9,112 nucleotides of DNA. It comes from Alphaproteobacteria bacterium. GTDB taxonomy: Bacteria > Pseudomonadota > Alphaproteobacteria > Acetobacterales > Acetobacteraceae. The notes under the pieces were generated by a model. The model ran no database searches. It was not told the origin of the DNA and saw only the letters and a list, made by a program, of their open reading frames with translations. A program made the position numbers and the translations under genes. Where the stretch lies: positions 1 to 9,112 of the forward strand of contig JAAFHD010000002.1 in assembly GCA_013298245.1 (NCBI GenBank). Reading direction: 5' to 3'. Positions 1 through 7,153 of the stretch are shown here, in pieces. Numbering within the stretch: the stretch's first letter is position 1; each line of letters starts with the position of its first letter.

Positions 1-185
1 AGGAAGGCGTGTTCAACCGCACCGCCGAGATGGTCCTGAACAACGAATTGCAGTTCAACATCTACTGGGCGCGCGGCATGCTGAGCCTCTACGCCAAGCT
101 GCCCGACGGCACGGAACGCGTGGCCGCCGGCCGCGATGATTGGCGCGCCTATGTGCGCAGTTTCCGCGAAGGGGAACCCGGCTGA
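1..185 (+). CDS. 3' end of an unrecognised protein (partial)
   Basis: This open frame runs in from the left edge (first full codon at 3) and ends at TGA 183-185, giving the last 60 residues of a protein. It contains aromatic-rich stretches such as FNIYWARGMLSLYAKL and ends ...RSFREGEPG. I do not recognise the family, and no catalytic motif or membrane segment is visible in the fragment. The stop codon shares one base with the ATG of the downstream dehydrogenase (TGATG), and the downstream Shine-Dalgarno sequence lies inside this gene. The two are therefore probably translationally coupled, and a metabolic role linked to a 2-hydroxy or 2-keto acid is possible but only inferred from position. 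The codon bias matches the neighbouring genes. Confidence 0.8.
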   Translation, partial: EGVFNRTAEMVLNNELQFNIYWARGMLSLYAKLPDGTERVAAGRDDWRAYVRSFREGEPG

Positions 186-1117
186 TGGCGATCCTGCTCT
201 CCACCAAGGACGGCACCATGCCGACCTGGCGCGATGCGCTGCTGGCGTTGGATGGTGGTCTGGACATCCGGATGTTTCCCGCGAGCGGGCCGGCCGAGGA
301 CATCGACGTCGCCATCTGCTGGTCCAGCTACGACATGGCTGAATTGCGCCGCTATCCGAACCTGAAATTGCTGGTCTCGATGGGTGCTGGCGTGGACCAT
401 CTGTTGCGCCCGCCAGGGCCGCCGCCAGGCGTGCCTGTGGCGCGGCTGAAGGATGTGCTGCTGACATCCGCCATGGGCGAATGGGTGCTGCTGAACGTGT
501 TGCGCTTCCACCGCCAGGACCTGCAATACCGCGCGCAACAGGCCGCGCGCATCTGGCGTGAATTGCCAGCACCCGAGACCGCCACACGCCGCATCGGCTT
601 CCTGGGCCTTGGCGAACTGGGCGCGCATGCGGCCGGCCTGTGCCGTGTGCTGGGCTTCACGGTCATGGGCTGGTCGCGGCAACCGAGACGGCTTGACGGC
701 GTGCAATGCTTCGCTGGAACAGATGGCCTGGATGCCATGCTGCGCCAAACCGACATTCTGGTGTGTCTATTGCCGTTGACGCCCGATACCCGTGGCGTGA
801 TCAACGCCCGCACGTTGGCGCTGCTGCCGCGCGGCGCAGCCCTCATCAACGGTGCGCGTGGTGGGCATGTGGTGGCGCAGGACCTGCTGGCGGCGCTGGA
901 TTCAGGCCATGTCAGCGCGGCGGCCCTGGATGTGTTCGAACCTGAACCCCTGCCCGCGGATCACGCCTTCTGGGCGCATCCGCGCGTGCTGGTCTGGCCG
1001 CATGCCGCGTCCATCACCATTCCGCGCAGCGTTGCACCGCAGGTTGTGGAGAACATCCACCGCCTGCGTGCGGGCCAGCCATTGATCAACCTGGTGGACT
1101 TCAGCACCGGTTACTGA
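185..1117 (+). CDS. ghrA: GhrA-type D-2-hydroxyacid dehydrogenase (glyoxylate/hydroxypyruvate reductase A-like)
   Basis: This predicted cytosolic NAD(P)H-dependent oxidoreductase should reduce 2-keto acids such as glyoxylate or hydroxypyruvate to D-2-hydroxy acids. It has 310 residues, close to E. coli GhrA (312). Visible features are an N-terminal substrate domain with SMGAGVDHLL (65-74), the Rossmann dinucleotide loop GLGELG (141-146), and the family catalytic triad in context: Arg225 in INGARGG, Glu254 in FEPEPLP, and His273 in WPHAAS. The C-terminus NLVDFSTGY resembles the NLVD..RGY ending of GhrA proteins, which supports the GhrA subgroup over SerA- or GyaR-type enzymes. The ATG at 185 is chosen because it overlaps the upstream stop by one base and has a purine-rich SD (AAGGGGA, 169-175) nine bases upstream. 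An in-frame ATG at 140 would overlap the previous gene by 46 bases. The exact substrate cannot be read from sequence. Confidence 0.88.
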   Translation: MAILLSTKDGTMPTWRDALLALDGGLDIRMFPASGPAEDIDVAICWSSYDMAELRRYPNLKLLVSMGAGVDHLLRPPGPPPGVPVARLKDVLLTSAMGEWVLLNVLRFHRQDLQYRAQQAARIWRELPAPETATRRIGFLGLGELGAHAAGLCRVLGFTVMGWSRQPRRLDGVQCFAGTDGLDAMLRQTDILVCLLPLTPDTRGVINARTLALLPRGAALINGARGGHVVAQDLLAALDSGHVSAAALDVFEPEPLPADHAFWAHPRVLVWPHAASITIPRSVAPQVVENIHRLRAGQPLINLVDFSTGY

Positions 1118-1122
1118 AACGG

Positions 1123-1147
1123 TGGCGCGCTCCCAAGTGGCGCGCCA
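1123..1147. terminator. Putative bidirectional hairpin between convergent genes
   Basis: TGGCGCGC (1123-1130) is complementary to GCGCGCCA (1140-1147), giving an 8-bp GC-rich stem with a 9-base loop. It sits in the 35-base gap between the convergent stops of the dehydrogenase and marR, where a shared terminator is expected. The tracts that follow are poor: no T-run on the + strand and only TTT on the - strand. It may be a weak or Rho-assisted terminator. Confidence 0.4.
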
Positions 1148-1152
1148 GCCCT

Positions 1153-1554
1153 TCAGCCCGCGCGGCGCGTTTCGTCCAGGAATTCCGCCGTGACGGCATC
1201 GACCGGCGTGGTCACATGGCCTTCGGCCTGCGCCATCGTCGAGCGGATATCCTTCAGCAGCGCGGCACCCTTCAGCGTGCGTTGCACCAGGACGCTGCGG
1301 CGGTCCATCGGGTCCAGCTTGCGGCGCGCCAGGTCCAACTCACCCAGCCGGTCCAGCGCGCGGGTGATCGCGGGCTTGGAGACGTTGAGTTCGCTGGCCA
1401 GGCCGCGCACCGTGTGCGGACCTTCGGACAGGTAGACGGTCAAAAACACGCCAAGCTGGCGGGCCGACAAATCGGGCCCGTCGCGGCGAACCAGTGACAC
1501 CACCGTGTCCCGGAGGATGCCAACCAGCTGGTCGGGATCGTGTTGCGCGGACAT
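1153..1554 (-). CDS. MarR-family winged-helix transcriptional regulator
   Basis: This small 133-residue DNA-binding protein is predicted to act as a dimeric, ligand- or redox-sensitive regulator. The winged helix-turn-helix is clear: a helix pair around TVRGLASELNVSKPAITRAL (48-67), followed by a wing with the family signature LDPMDRRSVLVQRTLKG (80-96), in which Asp84, Arg85 and Arg86 are the usual conserved residues. The C-terminal dimerisation helix is short, and the protein is at the small end of the family (usually about 140-170 residues). The start at 1554 is chosen because AAGGA (1561-1565) lies six bases upstream of this ATG; the same frame stays open further upstream to 1686 but without support. 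It converges on the dehydrogenase gene. The AT-rich patch upstream could hold its own operator, as MarR proteins are often autoregulated. Target genes and ligand are unknown. Confidence 0.9.
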   Translation of the reverse strand: MSAQHDPDQLVGILRDTVVSLVRRDGPDLSARQLGVFLTVYLSEGPHTVRGLASELNVSKPAITRALDRLGELDLARRKLDPMDRRSVLVQRTLKGAALLKDIRSTMAQAEGHVTTPVDAVTAEFLDETRRAG

Positions 1555-1766
1555 ATGCGTTCCTTTCGCGTGGCCTGTGGCACCCCCCCGGCAAGGGAGG
1601 CCCCACGACGTCCAGACCGTGATGCAGTGCGCCCGGTCCTGGCATTCATATGGGAGTGTTAGACGCTCTTTATCACCAGAGTGCAAGCAAATTTGTTAAC
1701 GCACTTTCATTTGCAATAGTGGAACGATACCAATGGCGCCACGCTGCGGGCTGACGCGCCCCAGTG
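1555..1766 (-). promoter_or_regulatory. Intergenic region upstream of marR with AT-rich, palindrome-rich promoter/operator candidate
   Basis: These 212 bases hold no credible gene. The part next to marR (1566-1640) is GC-rich leader. The part from about 1641 to 1735 is markedly AT-rich for this window; 1681-1720 has 14 G/C in 40 bases. It contains the palindromes CAAATTTG (1688-1695), GTTAAC (1695-1700) and TTGCAA (1711-1716), and an inverted pair GCAAAT/ATTTGC (1687-1692 and 1709-1714). On the - strand, TTAACA (1699-1694) resembles a -35 box and GATAAA (1674-1669) a -10 box, but their 19-base spacing is long. This is the likely marR promoter, and the palindromes are candidate MarR operators. 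Both are inferences. Confidence 0.45.
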
Positions 1767-1772
1767 TCAGCC
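1749..1772 (-). terminator. Weak hairpin at the end of the six-gene operon
   Basis: GGCTGAC (1749-1755) pairs with GTCAGCC (1766-1772), a 7-bp stem with a 10-base loop that overlaps the stop codon of the last glycosyltransferase gene (1767-1769). No T-tract follows on the - strand, so it is at best a Rho-type or partial terminator. It is listed because the operon must end before marR or read through into it. Confidence 0.25.
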
Positions 1773-3815
1773 AGACTTGTCATCCGCCAGCGTATCAAAC
1801 CGCAGCGACAGCAGTCGCACTTCGCCCTCCGCGGTCAGGTCCAGGCTGTGCGGCCCGGCCGCGATGTCCATCGTCACCGTCGCTGGCTGGCCGGCCGGCA
1901 GCGGCAGTCGCAACGGCCCCAGTTGCAGCAGTGCGTCGCGCCGGCTGGCCATTTCCAGCGCCAAGCGCCCGCTTGTGGTCGCGCGAAAGTGCAGGCGCGA
2001 CGAATGTCCCCCCATCAACACGCCGTCATCGCGCGGCCGCTCCCAGCCATCGGCGAAGGCGCTGCGGAGCGGGTGGCGCAGCGGGTCGATCCGCGGCGGG
2101 CCCAGGATCGCGCTGGTCTCCGGGCGGAATTCCATCGCCACAGGCAGCGCCGGCGCGCCTGCTGCGGGTTCCGCACCGCGCGCGGGCACGCGCTCCAGCG
2201 CCGCCATCATGCTGGCCGCGACGGCTGGCCAGCGGCGCGGCGTGAAACCATCCCGCAGGCCCGCCTGCGCGCGCGCCAACAGCGCCGGGTCCCTGAACAG
2301 CCGCGCCAGCATCGCGGCCGCCGCATCCACATCCAGCGGGTCCAGATAGAATGCGTGTTCGCCGCCCACTTCGGGCATGGATGCGCGGTTGCTGGCGACG
2401 CAAATTCGCCCGCGCGCCAGGCTTTCACCGATCGGCAGACCCCAGCCCTCGCTCAGGCTCGGGAACAAGGACACGACGCAGCCGGCATAGAGCGTTTCCA
2501 GCTCCGCATCGGACACTTCGTTCAACTGCAACACGCGCCCATCCGCGCCATGGGTTTCGCGCATCGCGGCGTCAAAATCATCGGTGCGCCAGCCGCGCTT
2601 GCCGACCAGCACCAGCAGCGGCGGGTCCTCCCCCGCATCCAGCATGGCCTGCCAGGCGCGCACCAGCAGCACGTGGTTCTTGCGCGCTTCGATGGTGCCC
2701 ACACTCAGCGCGAATCGTCGGCCACGCAGGGCAGCGATGGCGGCGCCCCATTCGGCCGATGCGCCGACATCCTCGCGCGCCATATGCGCCAGCGGCGTGA
2801 CCAGCACGCTGCGCCCGGGCAACCCGTTGCGCGCGATCAGCACGCGCAAGGTCGCAGCGGTGTGTTCGCTATTGGCCAGGAAGCCATCGACACCCAGCAG
2901 CACTTCGCCCAGCGCCGCGGTGAATTCCAGCACCAGGGCGGGCACGAAAACCTGTGGCATCGTCACCGGGATGATGTCGTGGATCAGCACGCAGACGCGC
3001 ATGCCGCCCATCCGCAGCGCCATGTGCAAAGGCGGGTTGCCGCCGCCCATCCAGAAGGCGCCCGCCTGCAGGTAACAGCCGCCCGCGACCGGCGGCACCA
3101 TGCGTGCCGTCGCCGCCAGGCGCTGCAGCACCGCATGCGCTTCGGGCGTGCCGCCTTGGCCTGCATGCAGCAGCGCCAGCAGTGCCGCCTGGTCGGTGCG
3201 CGACAGGCTCCACAGCCGCGCATCCCAGGCCCGTGTCATCACGCAGATCGCATCGCCTGGGTGTTGCAGCGCGTGCGCCATCAGCGCCGCCTGCACGCGT
3301 TGAATGCCCGACAGGTTGCGGTTGCCGGCCGCGTATTCCAGCAGGTCCGAGACATCGATGAAGAAGCGCGCGCCGCCGGCATCGGCATCCGTCGCGCCGT
3401 CGCCGCCGCCGGGCTGTTCCAGCGACCGCAATTCGCGCTGTGCCTCTGCGCCACCATCGATCGCGTGCGATGCCGCCAGCAAAGCGCGCGCCTGGTCCCG
3501 CTGGCCGTGATGCTTCAGAAAGACGCCGCGCGCGAACAGCACATAGGGGTCGCGTGGGTCCAGCCTATGGGCACGCGCATAGGCCGCGTCGGCCGCTGGA
3601 ATCCGGCCCAGTTCCAGCAGGCAATGGCCCAGCATGACCCAGCCCATGGCGTGATCCGGGCGGGCTTGCAGATAGGCTTCGTAGCGCGCCGCTGCCTCCC
3701 CGAACTGGCGGCCGCGCCGCTGCGCGTCTGCCGCAGCGTAGAGCCGCGCGCTGCGCCATAACCATGGCTTGCGCGCCAGCACGCGACGCAGGATGCGCGG
3801 CACGTCAATCGCCAT
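1767..3815 (-). CDS. TPR-glycosyltransferase family 4 protein with C-terminal beta-rich domain (downstream paralogue)
   Basis: This 682-residue cytosolic protein is predicted to move a sugar from a nucleotide-sugar donor to a glycan or lipid-linked acceptor, with retention of configuration (GT4, GT-B fold). Residues 25-115 are TPR-like (W59, G63, P87 in canonical positions). The core starts near 151 with FFIDVSDLL and SGIQRV (169-174), then the unusual block FWMGGGNPPLH (254-264) and IHDIIPVTMP (278-287). The C-terminal Rossmann half has GTIEARKN (373-380, donor-phosphate Arg/Lys) and SEGWGLPIGE, giving the GT4 EX7E pair E456/E464. After a linker, residues 585-674 form a beta-rich region of unknown fold. 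There is no signal peptide or membrane helix. It starts inside the previous gene (11-base overlap) with only a weak CAGG upstream, so translation probably depends on coupling. It is a full-length paralogue of its neighbour. Donor and acceptor are unknown; capsule, exopolysaccharide, LPS or another surface glycan is inferred. Confidence 0.88.
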   Translation of the reverse strand: MAIDVPRILRRVLARKPWLWRSARLYAAADAQRRGRQFGEAAARYEAYLQARPDHAMGWVMLGHCLLELGRIPAADAAYARAHRLDPRDPYVLFARGVFLKHHGQRDQARALLAASHAIDGGAEAQRELRSLEQPGGGDGATDADAGGARFFIDVSDLLEYAAGNRNLSGIQRVQAALMAHALQHPGDAICVMTRAWDARLWSLSRTDQAALLALLHAGQGGTPEAHAVLQRLAATARMVPPVAGGCYLQAGAFWMGGGNPPLHMALRMGGMRVCVLIHDIIPVTMPQVFVPALVLEFTAALGEVLLGVDGFLANSEHTAATLRVLIARNGLPGRSVLVTPLAHMAREDVGASAEWGAAIAALRGRRFALSVGTIEARKNHVLLVRAWQAMLDAGEDPPLLVLVGKRGWRTDDFDAAMRETHGADGRVLQLNEVSDAELETLYAGCVVSLFPSLSEGWGLPIGESLARGRICVASNRASMPEVGGEHAFYLDPLDVDAAAAMLARLFRDPALLARAQAGLRDGFTPRRWPAVAASMMAALERVPARGAEPAAGAPALPVAMEFRPETSAILGPPRIDPLRHPLRSAFADGWERPRDDGVLMGGHSSRLHFRATTSGRLALEMASRRDALLQLGPLRLPLPAGQPATVTMDIAAGPHSLDLTAEGEVRLLSLRFDTLADDKSG
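3031..3240 (-). repeat. Segment of the diverged tandem duplication (copy 1; partner about 5027-5236)
   Basis: At the DNA level the two glycosyltransferase genes stay recognisably similar. GGCGGGTTGCCGCCGCC at 3031-3047 recurs exactly at 5027-5043, and the stretch around CATCCCA (3221) recurs around CATCC at 5217. Both matches have the same offset of 1996 bases, so the copies keep register across at least 190 bases. This supports an old tandem gene duplication followed by divergence, rather than chance motif sharing. Confidence 0.6.
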
Positions 3816-5928
3816 CGAAGCGCAGCCTGGTCAGGTGGATGTCGGCGTCCAACGTGACCACAGGCGCATGCGCGCCCTGCGGCAGCGCGAGCGTGATCTC
3901 AGCCGTTCCATCGGCTGGCAGGGCAAGCTGCTGCCCGGCCAGGCTGGCATGGCCCGCAGCGCCGGCGGCGAAGTGCAGCCGCAGATGACCGGGCACCTCC
4001 GTCTGGAAGCGCAGCGCTGCTTCCGCGCCGGCCGGCCGCGCGCCCAGCCGCGATGGCCTGGCCCAACCCATGCCCAGCATCAGCCGCAGCGCCTGGCCAT
4101 CACTGTCGAGCAGCATGTTGGTCGGCAGTGGCTGCCAATCCGTGCCTGTGTGCAGCACAGGCCCAATGAAGCCGCGTGGCGCGCGCGCTTGCGCGGCGCT
4201 GGACAGCGCTATCATCTCGCCGGCCGCATCATGCCAGCCGCGTGGCGCGAAGCCGCTTGCGATGCGCGCTTCCAGGCGCGCGCGCAGCGCGTCATCGGTC
4301 AGCAGGCGGCGGAGCAGCGCAGCGGCCGCGAGCACGTCATCGGGGTCGATGTATTGCGCGAAATCGCCGCCGGCTTCGGGCATCGAACACAGGCCGGATG
4401 CGATGCAGATTTTGCCATGCGCCAAGGCCTCGCCGATCGGCAGGCCCCAGCCTTCGGCGTAGCTTGGGAAGGCGCTGAACAGGCAAGCGCCATACAGTGC
4501 CGCCATATCCGCATCCGACAGGCTTTCCAGCCGCACCAGATGCGCGCGCGCGGAAGGCGATTCCGCCAGTGCCGCATTGTATTCGACATTGCGCCAACCC
4601 TGCTTGCCGGCCAGCACCAGCGTCGGCATCGCAACACCTTCTGCCAGCAATTGCTCCCAGACGCGGATCAGCAGGGCCTGGTTCTTGCGCGATTCCACCG
4701 TGCCCGCGCACAGCACGAAAGGCTGCCCGCGCAGTTCTTCCAGGATGGTGCTGCGCGTTGGGTCGGCGGCGATGCGCTCGCGCGCCAACGGCACCGCAAT
4801 CACGGGCGGCGGCGCGATGCCAGCGGTGCGCGCATGGCCGCGCAATTCGCGCGCGCTGTGTTCGCTGATCGCCAGCATCAGGTCGGTGGACGCGATTTCC
4901 TCCAGCACCGTCACCGCCATGTCGCGCACCAGGTCGGGCACGCAGAATTGTGGGTGCGTCAGCGGGATGATGTCGTAGATCAGGCCGATATTCACCATGC
5001 CCGCTTCGCGCAATGCTGCGTGCAGCGGCGGGTTGCCGCCGCCAGTCCAGAAGCCGCCCGGGCGGAACAGCCGCGCACCCTGCCGCAGCGGCATCGGCCG
5101 CGCGCTGTGATAGAGCTGCCCGATGATGGAAGCCGCGCGCCCGCTGCCGCCTTCACCCGCGCGTGCCAGTGCCAGGAATTCCGCCTGCGTGCCGCGCGAC
5201 AGCGACCACACCCGCGCATCCCATGGCCGCGTGATGACGCATTGCGCGGCACCCGGGTGCGCCAGCGCATGCTGCATCAGTTCCGCGATGACGCGCTGGA
5301 TGCCGCTGACCGCGCGGCTGTGCATCAGGAAGGTCAGCGCATCCGTCACGTCGATCCAGAGCGGTGCCGTGCCATCGCCGCAGTCATCGGCCGGCGCCGC
5401 ACCTGGCGTGCGCAGCATGGTCAGCGTGTTCAGCGTGCGGTGCCCGCCACCGGCTTGCAGCGCTTGCACCAGCAGGGTGGCGGCGCGCTGTTCCTCGCCC
5501 ATGTCGTATTCGAAGCGCGCGATGGTGGACAGGATGAAGGGGTCGCGCGGGGCGCGCCGCGCGGCTTCGCGATAGGCTTCGGTGGCGGCCTCTGCTTGCT
5601 TGGAGGCACGCAGCGAATGGCCATACAGGCACCAGGTCAGCGCGTGGTCGGGGCGCGCCTGCAGGTATTGGCGATAGAGCGCGATCGCTTCCTCATGCCG
5701 ATCAGCCTGGCGCATGGCATCCGCCTGGCGGCGCAGCGCGTTGTTCGCGCGCTGCCATGGCTTGCGCGCCAGCCACAGCCCCAACAGCCGCGGCACCGAC
5801 CAATCATACAATTCCAGCCCGCGCAGCACTTCGCCGGGCAGGATGCGCGCCAAGGCCCGGCGCCAGCGCGCCAAGAGCGGTTCACGCCGCAGCGCCTGGA
5901 TGGTGCGGGCTAGGCTTGCTTCATCCAT
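3805..5928 (-). CDS. TPR-glycosyltransferase family 4 protein with C-terminal beta-rich domain (upstream paralogue)
   Basis: This 707-residue protein has the same order of parts as the gene that follows it. An extra N-terminal piece (1-50, arginine-rich then YDWSVPRLLGLWLARKPW) precedes a TPR-like region (about 65-158; QYLQARPDHALTW matches the paralogue). The GT4 core begins with LWIDVTDAL (190-198) and SGIQRV (208-213). It continues with FWTGGGNPPLH (293-303) and IYDIIPLTHPQ (317-327), then GTVESRKN (409-416) and AEGWGLPIGE with the EX7E pair E492/E500. Residues 618-706 resemble the C-terminal domain of the paralogue (GW.RP near the start, LRFD at the end). All key catalytic-site motifs are intact, so both copies look functional. 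It begins 17 bases after the phosphatase stop, and the gap shows no Shine-Dalgarno sequence. No in-frame alternative start fits better. The sugar donor and acceptor cannot be told from sequence. Confidence 0.88.
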   Translation of the reverse strand: MDEASLARTIQALRREPLLARWRRALARILPGEVLRGLELYDWSVPRLLGLWLARKPWQRANNALRRQADAMRQADRHEEAIALYRQYLQARPDHALTWCLYGHSLRASKQAEAATEAYREAARRAPRDPFILSTIARFEYDMGEEQRAATLLVQALQAGGGHRTLNTLTMLRTPGAAPADDCGDGTAPLWIDVTDALTFLMHSRAVSGIQRVIAELMQHALAHPGAAQCVITRPWDARVWSLSRGTQAEFLALARAGEGGSGRAASIIGQLYHSARPMPLRQGARLFRPGGFWTGGGNPPLHAALREAGMVNIGLIYDIIPLTHPQFCVPDLVRDMAVTVLEEIASTDLMLAISEHSARELRGHARTAGIAPPPVIAVPLARERIAADPTRSTILEELRGQPFVLCAGTVESRKNQALLIRVWEQLLAEGVAMPTLVLAGKQGWRNVEYNAALAESPSARAHLVRLESLSDADMAALYGACLFSAFPSYAEGWGLPIGEALAHGKICIASGLCSMPEAGGDFAQYIDPDDVLAAAALLRRLLTDDALRARLEARIASGFAPRGWHDAAGEMIALSSAAQARAPRGFIGPVLHTGTDWQPLPTNMLLDSDGQALRLMLGMGWARPSRLGARPAGAEAALRFQTEVPGHLRLHFAAGAAGHASLAGQQLALPADGTAEITLALPQGAHAPVVTLDADIHLTRLRFDGD

Positions 5929-5945
5929 GGCGGCGGGCGCCGTGG

Positions 5946-6518
5946 TCAGTGCGGTTCGGTGGCGCCGAGCGCGGTGACGCGCCAGCCACCGCCCATGCCA
6001 TCCGGCGGTTCAACCCGCAGCGGCAGCGCGTTGGGCGTGCGGATATTCGCGACCAGCCCTGCCTCATAGCGGAAGGCGCGCCAGAAGGCGCCGTGTGCGA
6101 CCACCAGCACGGGGCCGGCCAGGGCGGTGGCGCGGTTGATCGCGGCCACCGCGCGGGCGCGCAATTGCTGGAAGGATTCGGCACCCTCGGGCGTGTAGCG
6201 ATCGGCGATCCAGTCGTCGTACCAATCGCCCATCGGCTCGCCTTCCTGCTCGCCGAAGCGCACTTCCATCAGGTCGTCATCGGTCTGCACCGGCAGGCCG
6301 AGTGCGGCGCCCACGGCCTGCGCCGTATCCAGCGCGCGCGACAGGGGCGATGCGATGATGGTGGTGATGGCAATGCCACGGAACGCCTCGGCGGCGCGCA
6401 TGGCCTGCGCGCGGCCTTCCACATTCAGCGGAATATCGGTGATGCCTTGCGACAGGCCACGCGCATTCCAGTCGGTTTGGCCATGGCGCAGGAACCAGAA
6501 GGGGATCGCGTTCAGCAT
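5946..6518 (-). CDS. Histidine phosphatase family protein (phosphoglycerate-mutase-like)
   Basis: This 190-residue cytosolic protein belongs to branch 1 of the histidine phosphatase superfamily, which uses a phospho-histidine intermediate. The catalytic set is present: the R11-H12-G13 motif in FLRHGQTDWN, Arg61 in ASPLSRALDTA, the acid/base Glu85 in LMEVRFGEQEG, and His142 in VVAHGAFWR. The length is typical of small phosphatases (CobC/PhoE/GpmB-like) and shorter than dPGM mutases (about 230-250), so phosphatase activity is more likely than glycolytic mutase activity. The substrate is unknown, and no cobalamin genes are nearby to suggest CobC. Its ATG overlaps the stop of the preceding GST gene by one base (TGATG), with AAGG only three bases upstream, indicating coupled translation. 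In this setting it could dephosphorylate a sugar or other small phosphate ester, but that is inference from position. Confidence 0.88.
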   Translation of the reverse strand: MLNAIPFWFLRHGQTDWNARGLSQGITDIPLNVEGRAQAMRAAEAFRGIAITTIIASPLSRALDTAQAVGAALGLPVQTDDDLMEVRFGEQEGEPMGDWYDDWIADRYTPEGAESFQQLRARAVAAINRATALAGPVLVVAHGAFWRAFRYEAGLVANIRTPNALPLRVEPPDGMGGGWRVTALGATEPH

Positions 6519-7153
6519 CAGCCTTGCGCTGCTTCCAACTCGATCGCGGCCTTGATGCGCGGGGCGGCGAAAACATTATCGGCCAGTGCGCGCAGCTTCG
6601 GCATCGCCTTGGTGTCGATGCGCAGAAAGCCTGCGAAGCGCGACAGCATCGCGACGAAAATATCGGGTGCGGTGATCGTGGTGCCACCCAGCAGCGTGTG
6701 GTCGTCGGTGATGTGCTGATCCACGTATTGCATCGCGGCCGCCGCGCGCTTGGCGGTGGCCGCGCGCAGCACATCGGCCGCGGTTTCGTCGCCATCGACC
6801 ATGCGCTTCGCCTGGAACGCCATGGAAAAATCGCGCCCCATGCGGAAATGCGCCCAGGCGATCCAGGACAGCGCCTGCGCCCGCGCCGGGTGGGCCGCCG
6901 GCAACAGGCCTGAAGCGGGCGCCATATCCGCCATCCAGGTCATGATGGCGGGGATTTCGGTGATGACGGTGCCGTCGTCCAGTTGCAGTGTCGGCACTTC
7001 GCCCTTCGGGTTGATCGCCAGGTAGTTCGGCTGCTTGTGCTCACCCGCGCGCAGGCTGATGAAGCGGGGCTGGATGTCCAGCCCCGATTGCGCCGCCGCC
7101 ATATGGGCCAGCGTTCCGCTGGTATTGGTGCTGGTCCAGAGCGTATGCGCCAT
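6518..7153 (-). CDS. Glutathione S-transferase-like protein lacking the Beta-class cysteine
   Basis: This 211-residue protein has a thioredoxin-fold N-terminal half and an all-helical C-terminal half. The glutathione-site signature is clear: AINPKGEVPTLQLDDGTVITE (46-66), with the cis-proline at 54 and an acidic residue before IPAI. The C-terminal domain carries the helix N-cap motif TAPDIFVAML (161-170). At the N-terminus the sequence is LWTSTNTSGTL, with no cysteine where its two neighbours have PGACS. If it is catalytic it would have to use Ser or Thr, as Theta- or Nu-like GSTs do. The start at 7153 is supported by the one-base overlap with the upstream stop and by GAAGG (7163-7167) nine bases away. 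It is the third of three consecutive GST genes and is more distant from the first two than they are from each other. The substrate is unknown; conjugation, peroxidase or isomerase roles are all possible. Confidence 0.87.
   Translation of the reverse strand: MAHTLWTSTNTSGTLAHMAAAQSGLDIQPRFISLRAGEHKQPNYLAINPKGEVPTLQLDDGTVITEIPAIMTWMADMAPASGLLPAAHPARAQALSWIAWAHFRMGRDFSMAFQAKRMVDGDETAADVLRAATAKRAAAAMQYVDQHITDDHTLLGGTTITAPDIFVAMLSRFAGFLRIDTKAMPKLRALADNVFAAPRIKAAIELEAAQG

Noticed and set aside
1555..1686. 44-residue N-terminal extension of the MarR protein
   Set aside because: The ATG at 1554 has a well-placed AAGGA. The extension has a non-MarR composition and would run into the AT-rich promoter patch.
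1764..3761. Very long + strand open frame (665 codons) antisense to the downstream glycosyltransferase
   Set aside because: It has Arg/Gln/His-rich composition with no domain motif. The opposite strand encodes clear TPR and GT4 motifs. Long antisense frames are expected in high-GC genes with strong third-position bias.
3769..5913. Very long + strand open frame (714 codons) antisense to the upstream glycosyltransferase
   Set aside because: It has the same low-information composition and mirrors the real gene. The two antisense frames resemble each other only because the sense genes are paralogues.
5946..6518. Naming the phosphatase cobC or gpmA
   Set aside because: The catalytic residues fit the whole superfamily. 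The length is too short for a dPGM mutase, and no cobalamin genes are nearby.
5757..6719. + strand open frame (320 codons) across the phosphatase and part of a GST gene
   Set aside because: It crosses three real genes on the opposite strand, and its product shows no recognisable motif.
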